Numbered from the stretch's first letter, positions 44,640 through 55,896 are shown. The stretch is 64,000 nucleotides of DNA from Heloderma charlesbogerti (GCA_026122225.1 JANEZZ010001570.1:2418001-2482000), one strand, 5' to 3'. Notes: generated from the letters alone by a model not told the origin. Program-made: numbers and translations.

Positions 44640-44975
44640 ATCAGTTGTTGGTGTTCACCTAATGCCAGAAAGGCCATAATGTAGGCACCAGGAGAGCCTT
44701 TCTGGGGAGGGAATTCCACAAATGGGGTGCCATCAGTGAAAAGGCCCTCTCTCTTGTAGCTACACATCTCAACACATTTGGTGGAGGCACCTGGAGGAGG
44801 GCCTGAGCTGATGATCTTACAGTATGGGTAGGTAAAGATGAAAAGGCTTTAACCAACACTTTGAACTGGGCCTGGAAATGGACTAGAAGCCAGAGCAGAT
44901 GGAGAAGTACTGGCATAATATTATCACATCAGCTAGTCCAACTTAGCATTGTAGCTGCCCCAGTCTGGAATAACT
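44640..44975 (-). mobile_element. L2-group LINE remnant (end of ORF2)
   Basis: The minus-strand translation gives VHFQAQFKVLVKAFSSL and TRERAFSLMAPHLWNSLP. These match the C-terminal RT region at 2677-3018. 5'-truncated and frameshifted. Confidence 0.75.
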
Positions 44976-45253
44976 AAATCCTCCAAATTTTACTTTAAAG
45001 CTTGGTTCAGCTTGCTCCCATTCTCATTTGAAACCTGTTTTTCAGTTTTTTTGGTTTGTTTGAATGGGGAAAGTTGTTCATTTTTCAACAGTTGTGTATT
45101 TTGAGCAAGTTGTGCATTGTGTGGACCTGAGGCCTTTTTGACCACCTCATAATCCTACTTCTAGTCATCAGGGCAGGTGCTTTGGTCAGTGTGTCTCCTC
45201 ACACTGCCACGTTTAGGCTCTCACCCACAACCCTCTGTGTATTGTGATGCTTC

Positions 45254-46977
45254 TAGGGATGTCAGATAATTCCGCCACGGATCTTGGTGAGGCCGAATGC
45301 CAGTGCATTTGGCCCCCCGAAATCTGTGGCGGAATGGCCTGCCACCCCCACTCCCCCGCAGATCCCCCCCAGGACGAGACTTACCTGGGGCGGATGTTCC
45401 GGGTGGCAGCGGCTCCAGCGGCGGCTCTGGCGGCTCCGGCAGCTGGTCTTCCGACTGGCTGCCGCTGCCGCCATTTGCAGTCTGGAGGTGTGTGTGTGTG
45501 TGTGTTTTTTACAGGGATGTGATAGGCTACATAAAGATTTACGTAGCCTATCATGGCTGGGTTAAAAAAAAAAAACACGTACGCAAATGGTGGCGGCTAT
45601 GGCCGCCGCCATTTGCATTCCTTATTTTTCGCCGTCTTAGTCTACGTAAATATTTACGTAGACTATTACGGCGAAAACAAAGGGGAATGCAAACAGCGTA
45701 GCAGGTGCTATTTGGTTCCTTTTTGATTCGCCGTTTTAGCCTACGTAAATATTTACCTAGGCTAAAACGGCAAATCAAAAAGGGACACAAATAGCGCCCG
45801 CTACGCTGTTTGCATTCCCCTTTATTTTCGCCGTAATAGTCTACATAAATATTTACATAGACTAAGACGGCGAAAAATAAGGAACGCAAATGGCGGCGGC
45901 CGTAGCTGCTAGGGATGGCCGTGAATTTCTCCACGAATCTCGGGGTGGCCAAATGCCAATGCATTTGGCCCCCCGAAATTGTTGGTGAAATTCTCCGCCC
46001 CCCCCCCAGTATGGCACTTACCTCCCTCGAATGTTCCTCCCGGCGGCGGGTCCCGACGGCATTTCGGCGGTGTTTCAGTGGGTGTGGGGGCGGCAGCCGG
46101 TCAACCGCCGCCATTACAAAGTGAATGAAAAACACACACACACACACCTGTGATAGGCTACGTAATGATTAACGTAGCCTATCACGGCTAGATTTCCAAA
46201 GTCAGCTGTGATAGGCTACGTTAATCATTACGTAGCCTATCACAGGTGACTTTGGGGGGGGGGAAAAGCGCGTACGCAAATAGTGTTGCCCTTATTTTCG
46301 CCGTAGTCTATGTAAATCTTTACGTAGACTGCCCGGGCCCAAATAAGGAATGCAAATGGCGGCGCCCATGGGTGCCGCCATTTGCGTACGTGCTTTTTTT
46401 TTTTTTCAAAGTCACTGGTGATAGGCTACATAATGATTAACGTAGCCTATCACGGCTGACTTCTAGCTGTGATAGGCTACATTAATCATTACGTAGCCTA
46501 TCATGGGTATGTGTTGTTGTTTTTTCATTCACTTTTTAATTTCGCGGCCGGGGAGACGGGGTGCTTCTCCCCGGCCTGAATTTCGGCCGGGTGAGGTGGG
46601 GCACCTCCCCCCCCGGCCTGAACTTCGGGGGGAGAACCAAAGCGCCTCCCCCCCACCGCGAAGCAAGCTGCGGGACCAGGTAAGTGACTTTCGTACATCA
46701 CTAGTAGCCGCCGCCATTTGCGTATGCGTTTTTTGGGGTTTTTTTTACCCAGAGCCCTTCGTGGCTGGAAATCTGGCTGCGGATGGCTCTGGCCTGGGTT
46801 GGGCCTGGACGGCTGCTCTGCGGAGCCACCGCGGAGCACAGCCGGCCGTCGAGGATTCCAGGGGGGAGGAACGGATCACCTACCCCCCCATCGAAGATTC
46901 CGGGGGGATGGACGGAACGCCTCCCCTCCCACCATAAACATAATCCGCAGAAAGGTAAGTGACTTTCGTACATCCCT
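45254..46977. mobile_element. hAT-like palindromic element, copy 3, with nested insertion
   Basis: Starts TAGGGATGTCAGATAATTCC and ends TTTCGTACATCCCT. It is the reverse-orientation equivalent of the type copy at 36963-37886. The hierarchical palindrome (about 45582-45909) is cut near its right end by a nested element (45910-46703) and resumes at 46704. The terminal block with CCCTTCGTGGCTGGAAATC matches the type copy. Outward donors lie at 45381 (ACTTACC) and 46953 (GGTAAGT). The left flank GATGCTTC does not match the right flank, so the right boundary may be rearranged. Confidence 0.82.
45910..46703. mobile_element. hAT-like element, copy 4, nested inside copy 3
   Basis: Starts TAGGGATGGCCGTGAATTTC and ends CGTACATCACTA. 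The flanks GTAGCTGC (45902-45909) and GTAGCCGC (46704-46711) are an 8-bp duplication with one mismatch. The insertion lies in the loop side of a GGCGGC...GCCGCC hairpin of copy 3. Its own core has TGATAGGCTACGTAATGATT hairpins (46151-46183, 46210-46243, 46420-46452, 46467-46501) and GGCGGCGCCCATGGGTGCCG. Donors ACTTACC (46018) and GGTAAGT (46679) point outward. Confidence 0.88.
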
Positions 46978-47206
46978 TTGCGTTCCTTATTTTTGCGTTC
47001 CTTATTTTTGGCCGTCTTAGTCTACTTAAATATTTACGTAGGCTAAAACGGCAAATCAAAAAGGGACGCAAATAGCGCCCACTATGCTATTTGTGTTCCC
47101 CTTTATTTTCGCCCCAGGTAAGTCTCATCCCGGGGGGAATCCGCGGGGGGGTGGCACTGGCATTCGGCCTCACCGATATCCGTGGCGGAATTCTATGACA
47201 TCCCTA
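46978..47206. mobile_element. hAT-like element right-end fragment
   Basis: Contains a TTGCGTTCCTTATTTT direct repeat, one TACTTAAATATTTACG hairpin, CCAGGTAAGTCTCATCCCGG, the GGCATTCGGCCTCACC segment and the terminus TTCTATGACATCCCTA. It matches the right third of the type copy. Its left part is missing, probably lost in a rearrangement with copy 3. Confidence 0.8.
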
Positions 47207-47934
47207 GCTCTATGTTAAAAAAACCCCTATCACTCTCTCTCACACACAATCTGACACACTGTCTATCCCACAGACTATCTCACTAGATGTACTCACTCTT
47301 ATCTCCTGATCTCATCTCAGACTTCTCTAGCTGTACCTAATCTGCCTTTCTCCCAGACTGATTTGACCCTCTAGAAGCACTCACCCCACCTTTTTCTGCA
47401 CAAGCTCTCCTCCAATCATACTGCATTCCATTCTCACTCAGCCACTCCCCCTTTCTTCCACTTGCCAAGCTGTCATTCTTGCCCACACTCTGCCAAACCC
47501 TACCTCACACTCAGTTGTCAATCATTCCAGATACATACCACCCACCATACGTATATACAAACCTTTACCATTCACACACTGTGCATGTGGAATAGCCACA
47601 TGCATGTTCAGCAAGTTGTGCATGCTGAGAACATTTTGAGAACATTTCAATAGTTGTGCATCTTGAGAAAGTTGTGCGTGTTTCAAGTTGTGCATTTGTC
47701 TAACTACACATTTTGCAAAGGTGAATGCCATTTGGGGAATTTTTCAGAGAACATGCTCTCCTGTTCAGGATGGTGTTTGGGGTTGTGAACAGGGCACTTT
47801 CGAGTGATTTGCAAACTAAAATGAAATTCTCATACATACCTAGGCACCAGAGCAGAAATAAATGTTGCAAGGCTATTTCTCTCCAGGTAGGGTTGTAGTT
47901 CATATATCAAGCTAAGCTGATAAAAGGTGCCCCA
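47207..47934. other. Intergenic, CT/CA-rich
   Basis: Pyrimidine-rich, low-complexity sequence, then short repeats of GTTGTGCAT (47600-47700). No gene supported. Confidence 0.5.
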
Positions 47935-48225
47935 GGGCACCAAAGCCACGTCTGCTTCTTGTGACAATGATGGATCTAAGAGCATTCACAAATGATGAAC
48001 CGCCTCCTTTAGGGGGAGTGCAACCCCATCCACAATAGGTTGAATACAACTTAACTGGACAGATAGAGCAATCACATCAAGTATCTCCCTCTTGTCTGGA
48101 TTGAGTCTCAGTTTATTGGCCCTCATCAAGTCCATTATCTTGCCCAAGCACTAGTTCAGAACATCAACTGCCTCACCTGTATTAGATATAAAGGAGATGT
48201 ACAGCTGGGTATCATTGGGAGGAAG
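47935..48225 (-). mobile_element. CR1/L2-group LINE RT remnant
   Basis: In antisense, MRANKLRLNPDK lies at about 48085-48128 and DDTQLYISF at about 48190-48216. Both are RT motifs downstream of and around the YADD box. Order and spacing fit the L2-group ORF. Heavily decayed. Confidence 0.75.
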
Positions 48226-49176
48226 AGGGGTGCACAGGGGAAGTCCCTTATCATTTCATATCACAGATTGAAATAAGAAGGGAGTTCCACTCTCTACCTC
48301 CTCCCCAAGCCTCCAGATTGGGGGGGGGGCTCTTGGGGGGGGGAGCCTCTACGGGCTGGGTGGGGAATCTCTGCAGAGCAGAGGGACCCCCACCATTCCT
48401 ACAGATCTACAGATCAGTGAAACAAATTTTTACCAAAACTAAGATTGGATGAAATAGCTGGATTTATTTTGCCCTTGGATACATTCAATTTGTATTCATT
48501 TTATAGTTTACTCTGTTAATTAGAAAAGGTTATGAGATTAATAACTAGCCTTTGCTAATGTATGCAATGGACTGTAAGTTTCAGTTGATGGTTTTTCCCC
48601 CCAAAGAGGCTTTAATGATTAGTTCATACAAATTAGAGTAAACACATCTTTGCTACCCTTCAATTCTAGTATTCACCCTTACGCTACCATTCTTAATCTT
48701 TGATCAAGTTCAACAACACAAAGCAAATTCTGACACTGTAAATTCTAGGGAACAAAAGATCTAATTGTTCAAGGCAATTTTAATACAAGTCTGAATCATA
48801 ACATGATGATTCGAGCCTGTCTGCCCATACCTTAACACTACATTTGATTTTGGCACCGACCGATGTGGCTTGACTGACTATTCCCTCCTCCTTTCGACAC
48901 AGCCAGATAAAGCTACTGTCGGTAGCCTCTGACTTAGAACCTAATGACATGTATTCAGGATGAAGATAATAATAAAAAAGAACATGCAGTGATGGCGAAT
49001 GGGGAATAGCTGCAGCAAGAGTAATAATACATATACTTCAAACCACTTCAGTATGACATGAATAGAGAAGCCAATAAGGTTAGTGGATGTAACTCAGTGA
49101 GAGCTCTCGAATCCATCTGGCCACATACATCTACACTGATGGCCTCCCATAATGGATCCACGATTCTGACTGGGTA
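48226..49176. other. Intergenic, no supported gene
   Basis: Poly-G tracts near 48320-48345, then A/T-rich unique-looking sequence. 48600-48930 is complex and repeat-free. Confidence 0.4.
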
Positions 49177-50249
49177 TGTTGCCCCGGCCATGGGCGTTGA
49201 ACTCTTAGGTTAGAGGTGCCAAGACAGTGATAAATCAGATTCAAAAGTTTAATTACAAGGAGACTTTATTGGGTAACTTGCAGCACACAGGTGTACCCAA
49301 TGGTTGGATCAGACAGCTTCTCTGAACCACGAGCCATCGGGTCAAATGGATTTTATACCATACATGTCAGCAATGAGGCACAACGACATTAGCTAGCACC
49401 CCTAGCGTTCATTCCCAGCATAGGCTAGAAGTGTTTGGTTTTCGAGCACAGCTAGTTAAGATAAACAAGCTTCGCTTCCCAGGCAGATCTTGATATCACT
49501 CTCACTCATTAGTATGGAATGTGCTAGGCCGCACTATCAGCCCTTAGACTCATCTTCACATGCTCAGAGGCTTATTAGCAAAGGAATTGCAACAATAATG
49601 AACTTAAGCAAGCATTATGGATCTCTAGGCCCCTCTAACATGACAAATGACTTGGCTACACTCCTGGGGCCAATACATTCCACGCCTAGATGATCAAAGG
49701 CCAATAGCAGTCTGCCTTGCCACTTGATCATCAGGGGGTTGACATCTACTTAAATGTATACTTTTAATGTATACATAGTACTTTCTATGGCAAGTATTTA
49801 ACAATACAAAGTTCCAGTCCATGTACAGAGTGCCTCTCAACAGTCCAAATGATGATGGATCTAAACAGAGGAAGCTTTGGGCAATGAAGACAAGATGTTT
49901 CCAGCAAAGGGTCTCTACCTCTGCATCAGGTCAAAAGGGGGAAGTTGTGACTCAACACCCCCTCCAGATCCCTTGACAGACAAGGGCCTTTAGTCTCTCA
50001 GCAAGGCTTTGGTCTAAACAGAACGGGACGGCTCAGCTCTCTAGCAGTGACACTTTAACCTGGGCAGCCTTTCTGCAAATCTTACTCTCCTTCTGTCAGG
50101 TTCTCAGAGACATCTTCCAGCCTTCCTGCCCACCAAGTCTAAACCAGTGGTGGACAGGGAGTCAGGGGACTTTTTTGCAAATCTCATTCTACTTTTGACA
50201 TTTGAAAAACTGAATAGACCTAACTCTTTTAGGCTACTTCTAACTAAAT

Positions 50250-52876
50250 TTTGTGATACATTCCATGGGGTTTTCTTGGCAAGAATACTGGAGCGGGTTG
50301 CCATTTCCTTCTCCAGTGGACCACATTTTGTCAGAACTCTCTGCCATGACCTGTCCGTCTTGGGTGGCCCTGCACGGCATAGCTTATGGCTTCACTGAAG
50401 ACCTACAACACCTTCTAGAACTAACACCAAAAAAAGATGTCCTCTTCATCATAGGGGATTGGAATGCTACAGTAGGAAGTCAAGAAATCACTGGGATAAC
50501 AGGCAGACATGGCCTTGGTGTACAAAATGAAGCAGGACAAAAGCTAATAGAGTTTTGCCAAGAGAACACACTGATCATAGCAAACACTCTTTTCCAACAG
50601 CACAAGAGATGACTCTACACATGGACATCACCAGATGGTCAATATCGAAATCAGATTGATTATACCCTTTGCAGACAAAGATGGAGAAGCTCTATACAGT
50701 CAGTAAAAACAAGACCTGGAGCTGACTGTGGCTCAGATCATGAGCTTCTTGCTGCAAAATTTTGGCTGAAATTGAAGAACGTAGGGGAAACCACTAAACC
50801 ATTCAGGTATGACCTAAATCATATCCCTTACGAATATACAGTGGAGGTGAGGAATAGATTTAAGGGATTAGACCTGATAGACAGAGTGCCTGAGGAACTA
50901 TGGACAGAGGTACGTAACATTGTTCAGGAGGCAGCAACTCAATCCATTCCAAAGAAAAAGAAATGCAAGAAAGCCAAGTGGCTGTCTGTTGAGGCTTTAC
51001 AAGTAGCTGAGGAAAGAAGGGAAGCGAAAAGCAAGGGAGAAAGGGGAAGACATATCCAACTGAATGCAGAGTTCCAGAGAATAGCAAGGAGAAACAAGAA
51101 GGCCTTCTGAAATGAACAATGCAAAGAAATCCAGGAAAACAACAGAATGGGAAAGACTAGAGATCTCTTCAAGAAAATTGGAGATCTCAAGGGAACGTTT
51201 TGTGCAAAGATGGGCATAATAAAGGACAAAGAAGGCAGGGACCTAACAGAAGCAGATGAGATTAAGAAGAGGGGGAAAGAATACACAGAAGAACTATACA
51301 GGAAAGATCTGAATGTCCCTGATAGCCATGATAGTGCAGTCACTGAACTTGAGCCGGACATCCTCGAGAGTGAAGTCAAGTGGGCCTTAGGAAGCATTAC
51401 TAACAACAAAGCTAGCAGAGATGACAGTCTTCCAGCTGAGCTATTTAAAATCCTAAAAGATGATGCTGTTAAAGTGCTGCACTCAATATGCCAACAAATT
51501 TGGAACACTCAACAGTGGCCGCAAGACTGGAAAAGGTCAGTTTACATTCCAATTCCAAAGAAGGGCAACGCCAAAGAGTGTTCAAACTACCACTCAATTG
51601 CGCTCATTTCACATGCCAGCAAGGTGATGCTCAAAATCCTACAAGCTAGGCTTCAGCAGTATGCGAACCAAGAACTACCTGAAGTACAAGCTGGGTTTCG
51701 AAGAGGTAGAGGAACTAGAGATCAAATCGCCAACATTCGCTGCATAATGGAGAAATAAAGAGAATTCCAGAAAAACGTCTATTTCTGCTTCATTGACAAT
51801 GCTAAAGCCTTTGATTGTGTGGATCACAACAAACTGTGGCAAATTCTTAAAGTGATGGGAGTACCAGACCACCTTACCTGTTTCCTGAGAAACCTGTATG
51901 AGGGTCAAGAAGCAACAGTAAGAACCAGACATGGAACAACTGATTGGTTCAAAATTGGGAAAGGAGTACGACAAGGCTGCATATTGTCACCCTGCTTATT
52001 TAACTTATATGCAGAGTACATCATGAGGAATGATGCCAGGTTGGATGAATCACAGGTCGGAATTAAGATTGCCGGGAGAATTATCAACAACCTCCGATAT
52101 GCAGACGATACCACCCTAATGGCAGAAAGCGAAGAGGATCTCAAGAGCCTCTTGTTGAGGGTGAAAGAGGAGAGTGCAAAAGCTGGTTTGAAACTCAACA
52201 TTAAAAAAACGAAGATCATGGCATCTGGCCTCATCACTTCCTGGCATATAGAAGGGGAAGAAATGGAAGCTGTGACAGATTTTATTTTCTTGGGCTCCAA
52301 GATCACTGCAGACGGTGACTGTAGCCATGAAATTAAAAGACGCTTGCTCCTTGGGAGGAAAGCTATGGCAAACTTAGACAGCATAGTAACAAGCAGAGGC
52401 ATCACCTTGCCGACAAAGGTCCGTCTAATCAAAGCTATGGTTTTCCCAGTAGTAATGTATGGCTGTGAGAGCTGGACTATAAGGAAGGCTGAGTGCCGAA
52501 GAATTGATGCTTTCGAACTGTGGTGCTGGAGAAGACTCTTACGAGTCCCCTGGACTGCCAGGAGGTCAAATCAGTCCATCCTAAAGGAAATCAACCCTGA
52601 CTGCTCATTGGAAGGACAGATACTGAAACTGAAGCTCAAATATTTTGGCCACCTAATGCGAAGAGAAAACTCTCTGGAAAAGACCCTGATGCTGGGAAAG
52701 ATTGAAGACAAAAGGAGAAGGGGATGGCCAAGGATGAGATGGCTAGATAGCATCACCGATGCAATGAATATGAACTTGAGCATGCTCCGGGAGAGAGCGC
52801 AGGACAGGAAGGCCTGGAGTGGTATGGTCCATGGGGTCATGAAGAGTCGGACACGACTGAACGACTGAACTACAAC
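50250..52876 (+). mobile_element. BovB LINE copy G with inverted 5' end
   Basis: The first 148 bp (50250-50397) are 5'-leader sequence in reverse orientation (TTCCATGGGGTTTTCTTGGC). From 50398 the element reads in sense from the middle of the endonuclease (EDLQHLLELTPKKD) to the 3' tail. About 550 bp between the two parts are missing. The flanks share AACTAAAT (50242-50249 and 52877-52884). An inverted 5' segment plus a deletion between two target duplications is the pattern of twin priming during target-primed reverse transcription. Confidence 0.93.
50398..52868 (+). pseudogene. BovB EN-RT, N-terminally deleted with three stops
   Basis: Reading from EDLQHLLEL the frame is closed by TGA in the HKRR region (about 50609), by TGA after KKAF (51107) and by TAA after IMEK (51756). 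The last part (51819-52868, 349 codons) is open and includes GVRQGCILSPCLFNLY, RYADDTTLMA and the C-terminal domain. All lesions look like point changes. Confidence 0.88.
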
Positions 52877-53740
52877 AACTAAATCTTGGCTATAACTCAC
52901 AAGGCCTCACTGCATTAACTGAAACTGGTCCTTGACATTACCTTTACTCTCATAACACTTCTTCACTCTAAAAATCTACTCCCCTCCCCCCACACTGTCT
53001 CGGCTTAGTTGCTCGGAGATTGCTCAGGGGATCGACTGTCTAAACTAGGGAGCTTGTAAACACATTGCTAGTGTTTCTGAGCTTTCAAAGGATCTACTTG
53101 GAAATCTAAATCTAAGTTATTTCAAACACATTAAAAACAACAAAACTATCTCTTTTGCAAGGAGGAAAGGAGAGCTATATGATCCCTTCCCTCTTCTGCA
53201 AAAGTACACTTAAAGTTACAGGGCAGTTTTAAACACAGCTTTAAAGTTACAGGGCAGTTTTAAACACAGCACAGCTGAGTCCGGGGGAAAACTCTTGGGG
53301 CTATCTATCACTAGACAAGCTAGCTAGGGATTCACAACATGACACCCCCCTCTCTTCTTCCTCCTCAACCTGGCACATGAAAGCAAAGTGCCAAAACTCA
53401 GGATGCTGCAGTGAGACAGGGGTCGCCTTATACTTGCATTCTTCATGCAGCCATCAATCTTCTTTGAGGCGGCAGTGGGGTGATTTGCAGGACTTCAAAG
53501 TAAAGCTTCACAGTTTGTATTTGTAAATCCCAAGTTCAAAACAAGACACAATGAGGTACAGGGCAGCCAAATTTTTGCTTTGTCAGGGGCGACAAATGAC
53601 TCAGGTCAGCTTTTTCTGCTGGGGTCACAAAAAGGAAAACAGTCTTAGTTTGCAGTTGTAACATCACTTACAGCATCAGCCAGCTGGCTACAGAGATCTC
53701 ACTGTTTTTGAAGACAGCTACTGCAATATCTTCTTTTCTA

Positions 53741-54398
53741 CGTAAGTTTCTACGTAATTTCTACGTAAATCTTTATGTAGACTACGGCAAAAATAAGGGC
53801 AACGCACATAGCGTTGCCCTTATTTTCGCCGTAGTCTACGTAATCTTTACGTAGACTACAGCGACCAAATAAGGAACAGGAATGGCTGCTCCCTATGGGG
53901 GCCGCCATTAGCCATACGCGCTTTTTTTTTTTTTTTAAATCACCCGTGATAGGCTACGTGACGATTTACGTAGCCTAACACGGCTGACTTTGCAGATCTA
54001 GCCGTGATAGGCTACGTTAATCGTCACGTAGCCTATCATGGGGGCGTTTTTGTTTTTTTTTTACTTTTCTTGGAATGGCGGTGGTGGCAGCCCCCCGCCC
54101 CTGACGAAGACCTGCCGAACCGCCGCCGGGACCCGCCGCCAGGAGGGACATTCGGGAAAGGTAAGTCCCATCCCGGGGGAGGGGCAGGGGGCGGGGGGGT
54201 GGAGAATTTATCTCCGAAACTACTTCGGGGGGCCGAATACATTGGCACTTGGCCCCCCAAAGTTTCGGGGAGAAATTCTCCCCCATCCCTAGTTGCAGGG
54301 GGGGGGGAGTAGTCCATTCCACCATGGACTGCAGGGGCCCGCTTCTAAAGAATCCAGCCTCATTGGAGTCCATGGTGGATTTCCCCACCATCCCTACT
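53741..54398. mobile_element. hAT-like palindromic element, copy 5, inside gag-like ORF
   Basis: The right end CCACCATCCCTA is followed by CTTCTTAG; the left flank reads CTTCTTTT, so the target duplication is partly eroded and the left terminus is damaged. Hairpins: 53760-53870 (TACGTAAATCTTTATGTAGAC, GGCAACGC...GCGTTGCC) and 53945-54040 (GTGATAGGCTACGTGACG and inverse). A second terminus (CCCCATCCCTA at 54284-54294) before the outer one implies a nested pair of which only right ends survive. Donor GGTAAGT at 54160. Confidence 0.78.
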
Positions 54399-54912
54399 TC
54401 TTAGGGATTTCATCCCAATCAGGCAAGGTGATGATGTTGCACCCCTCAGAACGCCGTGGGCAATTCTTCTGACCTTGGTGTATCAGCCTAATGGCTACTT
54501 CTTCAGCTTTATGCTCCCACGCCTCGTTAGAGGCCAGGCTGTCCTGCAACATTTCTCTAATTAACAGCCTCAGATCTTGCTCTTTTCTCAGCTCAGCCTT
54601 GAGCTTTTCTGCTGTTTCCTCTCTCCATTCTGAATCCTTCTGCCCAACAGTTCCTAAAGATGTCAGCAATAACCCTGCTAGAGGTCCTGCATGCTGCTTC
54701 TCTTTAGCTGACCACTCTTCCAGCTGCAGAGATTCTAATGCAGTTTCCAGGCCCACTGGTGTGCAGTCCTCTTCAACCTCTGGACATGCGATCGGTCCAC
54801 ACAAGACCATCAATTGCTTTGTGGCTTGACCCCATAGCTCCAACTGTGGCCAGCCTCGGAGTCGGTTTAACACGCCACCCCCCTGACTCTCCTTCCCTTG
54901 GGATCTGAACAT
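54394..54912 (-). CDS. gag-like ORF of LTR element (interrupted)
   Basis: A 172-codon ORF directly downstream of the 5' LTR remnant. It is rich in Glu, Lys and Leu and is predicted helical or coiled-coil (EETAEKLKAELRKEQDLRLL). I do not recognise the family and see no CCHC knuckle. The position between LTR and purine tract is the main reason for calling it gag-like. Its final codons and stop come from the hAT-like insertion: the TAG is the first three bases of the inserted terminus. Past the insertion the original frame reads only three more codons before a stop. Confidence 0.5.
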   Translation of the reverse strand: MFRSQGKESQGGGVLNRLRGWPQLELWGQATKQLMVLCGPIACPEVEEDCTPVGLETALESLQLEEWSAKEKQHAGPLAGLLLTSLGTVGQKDSEWREETAEKLKAELRKEQDLRLLIREMLQDSLASNEAWEHKAEEVAIRLIHQGQKNCPRRSEGCNIITLPDWDEIPKK

Positions 54913-54947
54913 AGCAGTATCTTTGGCACCCTGCTCACTGCAGCAAA

Positions 54948-55050
54948 TGTGTCCCCCCCCCCCCGGCCATGGGCATTAGTATGGAATGTGCTAGGCCGCA
55001 CTATCGGCCCTTTGAATCATCTTCACATGCTCAGAGGCTTACTAGCAATG
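54948..55050 (-). mobile_element. 5' LTR remnant
   Basis: About 100 bp: GGCCATGGGC at one end, then ATTAGTATGGAATGTGCTAG, GCCGCACTATCGGCCC and CATGCTCAGAGGCTTA. This matches the 3' LTR, except that about 300 bp (49202-49505 equivalent, with TATA box and AATAAA) are missing between GGCCATGGGC and ATTAGTATGG. Its outer part is cut by the hAT-like fragment that follows. Confidence 0.7.
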
Positions 55051-55425
55051 GCAAAAAAAAAAGGGAACGCAAATGGCGGCTGCGGCCACTGCCATTTGCG
55101 TTCCCTTTTTTAGCTGTGATAGGCTATGTAAATATTTACGTAGCCTATCACAGCCTCTGCAGGGACGCAAATGGCATCCCTGCATTAGCCGTGATAGGCT
55201 ACGTATTTACGTAGGCTATCACAGCCATTCCAAGGACGCGAATGGTGGCTGCAGACACAGACACCATTCAAGGAGCACCGGAATGGCTGACAAAGGTAGG
55301 CTCCATTCCAGGCCCATTTTGCAGGGGGGGGGGCAAGGGGCTTCGTTCCACCATGGATTTCAGGGGGCCAAATGTGCTGGCATTCGGCCTCACTGAGATC
55401 TGTGGCGGAATTCTCTGCCATGCCT
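55050..55425. mobile_element. hAT-like palindromic element, copy 6 (left end lost)
   Basis: Hairpins AACGCAAATGGCGGC...GCCATTTGCGTT (55069-55104), TGTGATAGGCTATG...TAGCCTATCACAG (55112-55153) and GTGATAGGCTACGTATTTAC... (55190-55225). The right block GGCATTCGGCCTCACTGAG and GAATTCTCTGCCATGCCTA matches the family end. The donor here is AAAGGTAGGC, a variant. It separates the LTR remnant from the inverted duplicate. Confidence 0.78.
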
Positions 55426-55445
55426 AATTTTTATTAAAGTTTTCA

Positions 55446-55646
55446 GTTCAGAGCAACACAGGAAGCTGCCTTGTACTGGGTCAGACCCTGGGTCCAACTA
55501 ACGCAGTATTGTTGACACTGACTGGCGGCAGCAGCTCTGCAGGGTTTCAGGCAGGATTTTTTCCTAGCCCTGGAGATGCTGGGGATCGAACCTGGGACCT
55601 TCTGCATGCCAAGCGTGTGCTCCACCACTGAGCCACAGCCCTTCCT
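55446..55646 (-). mobile_element. tRNA-derived SINE (same locus as 26070-26280 before duplication)
   Basis: Inverse of the SINE at 26070-26280, with the same breakpoints relative to flanking sequence: AGAGCAACACAGGAAGCTGC at one end and GAGCCACAGCCCTTCC at the other. Confidence 0.8.
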
Positions 55647-55835
55647 ATTGCTGGATATGGCAACTGGCAAACAAAACAGCCCCAGATTTGTTTCTCTGCA
55701 ACCATGGGAACCCACTTTTCTCAAAGGCTTGAGTGAGGAGGACAAGAAAAACCAACCCTCTTGTCTGTTTGTATAAAGTCAAACACAGTTCAGAATTTCT
55801 CTTAAAGAATTCCCCAAGATATGCTCTGGGTGGAA

Positions 55836-55843
55836 TGAAGAAG

Positions 55844-55894
<51 letters not shown>

Positions 55895-55896
55895 AC
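55836..55896. repeat. (GAAA)n microsatellite
   Basis: About 14 GAAA units. The corresponding place in the other duplicate (about 25845) has only a short TTTC tract, so the expansion followed the duplication. Confidence 0.9.

Larger units (their letters stand above)
49177..53344 (-). mobile_element. 3' LTR of an LTR retroelement, split by BovB copy G
   Basis: Read on the minus strand, the LTR starts TGTCATGTTGTG at 53344, right after a purine-rich tract, and ends GGGGCAACA at 49177. BovB copy G (50250-52876) interrupts it, so the LTR itself is about 1.5 kb. Near its end are a TATAAAAT box (about 49350) and an AATAAA signal (about 49265) with correct minus-strand order. The segment with AGCCTCTGAGCATGTGAAGA reappears next to the gag-like ORF at 54963-55050, which is the remnant of the 5' LTR. 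Confidence 0.75.
53345..54947 (-). mobile_element. Internal region of LTR retroelement, split by hAT-like insert
   Basis: On the minus strand: after the 5' LTR remnant comes a possible primer-binding segment, the gag-like ORF (54912-54394), a hAT-like insertion, then about 400 bp ending in the purine tract GAGGAGGAAGAAGAGAGGGG at 53345-53367. Without the insert the internal region is under 1 kb. No protease, RT, RNase H or integrase motifs are seen. It is a non-autonomous or heavily deleted element. Confidence 0.7.

Noticed and set aside
45254..47206. One single element spanning the whole interval, both ends being of the TGTCAGA type
   Set aside because: The flanking 8-mers (GATGCTTC and GCTCTATG) do not match, and the inner ends at 46977 and 46978 show two elements.
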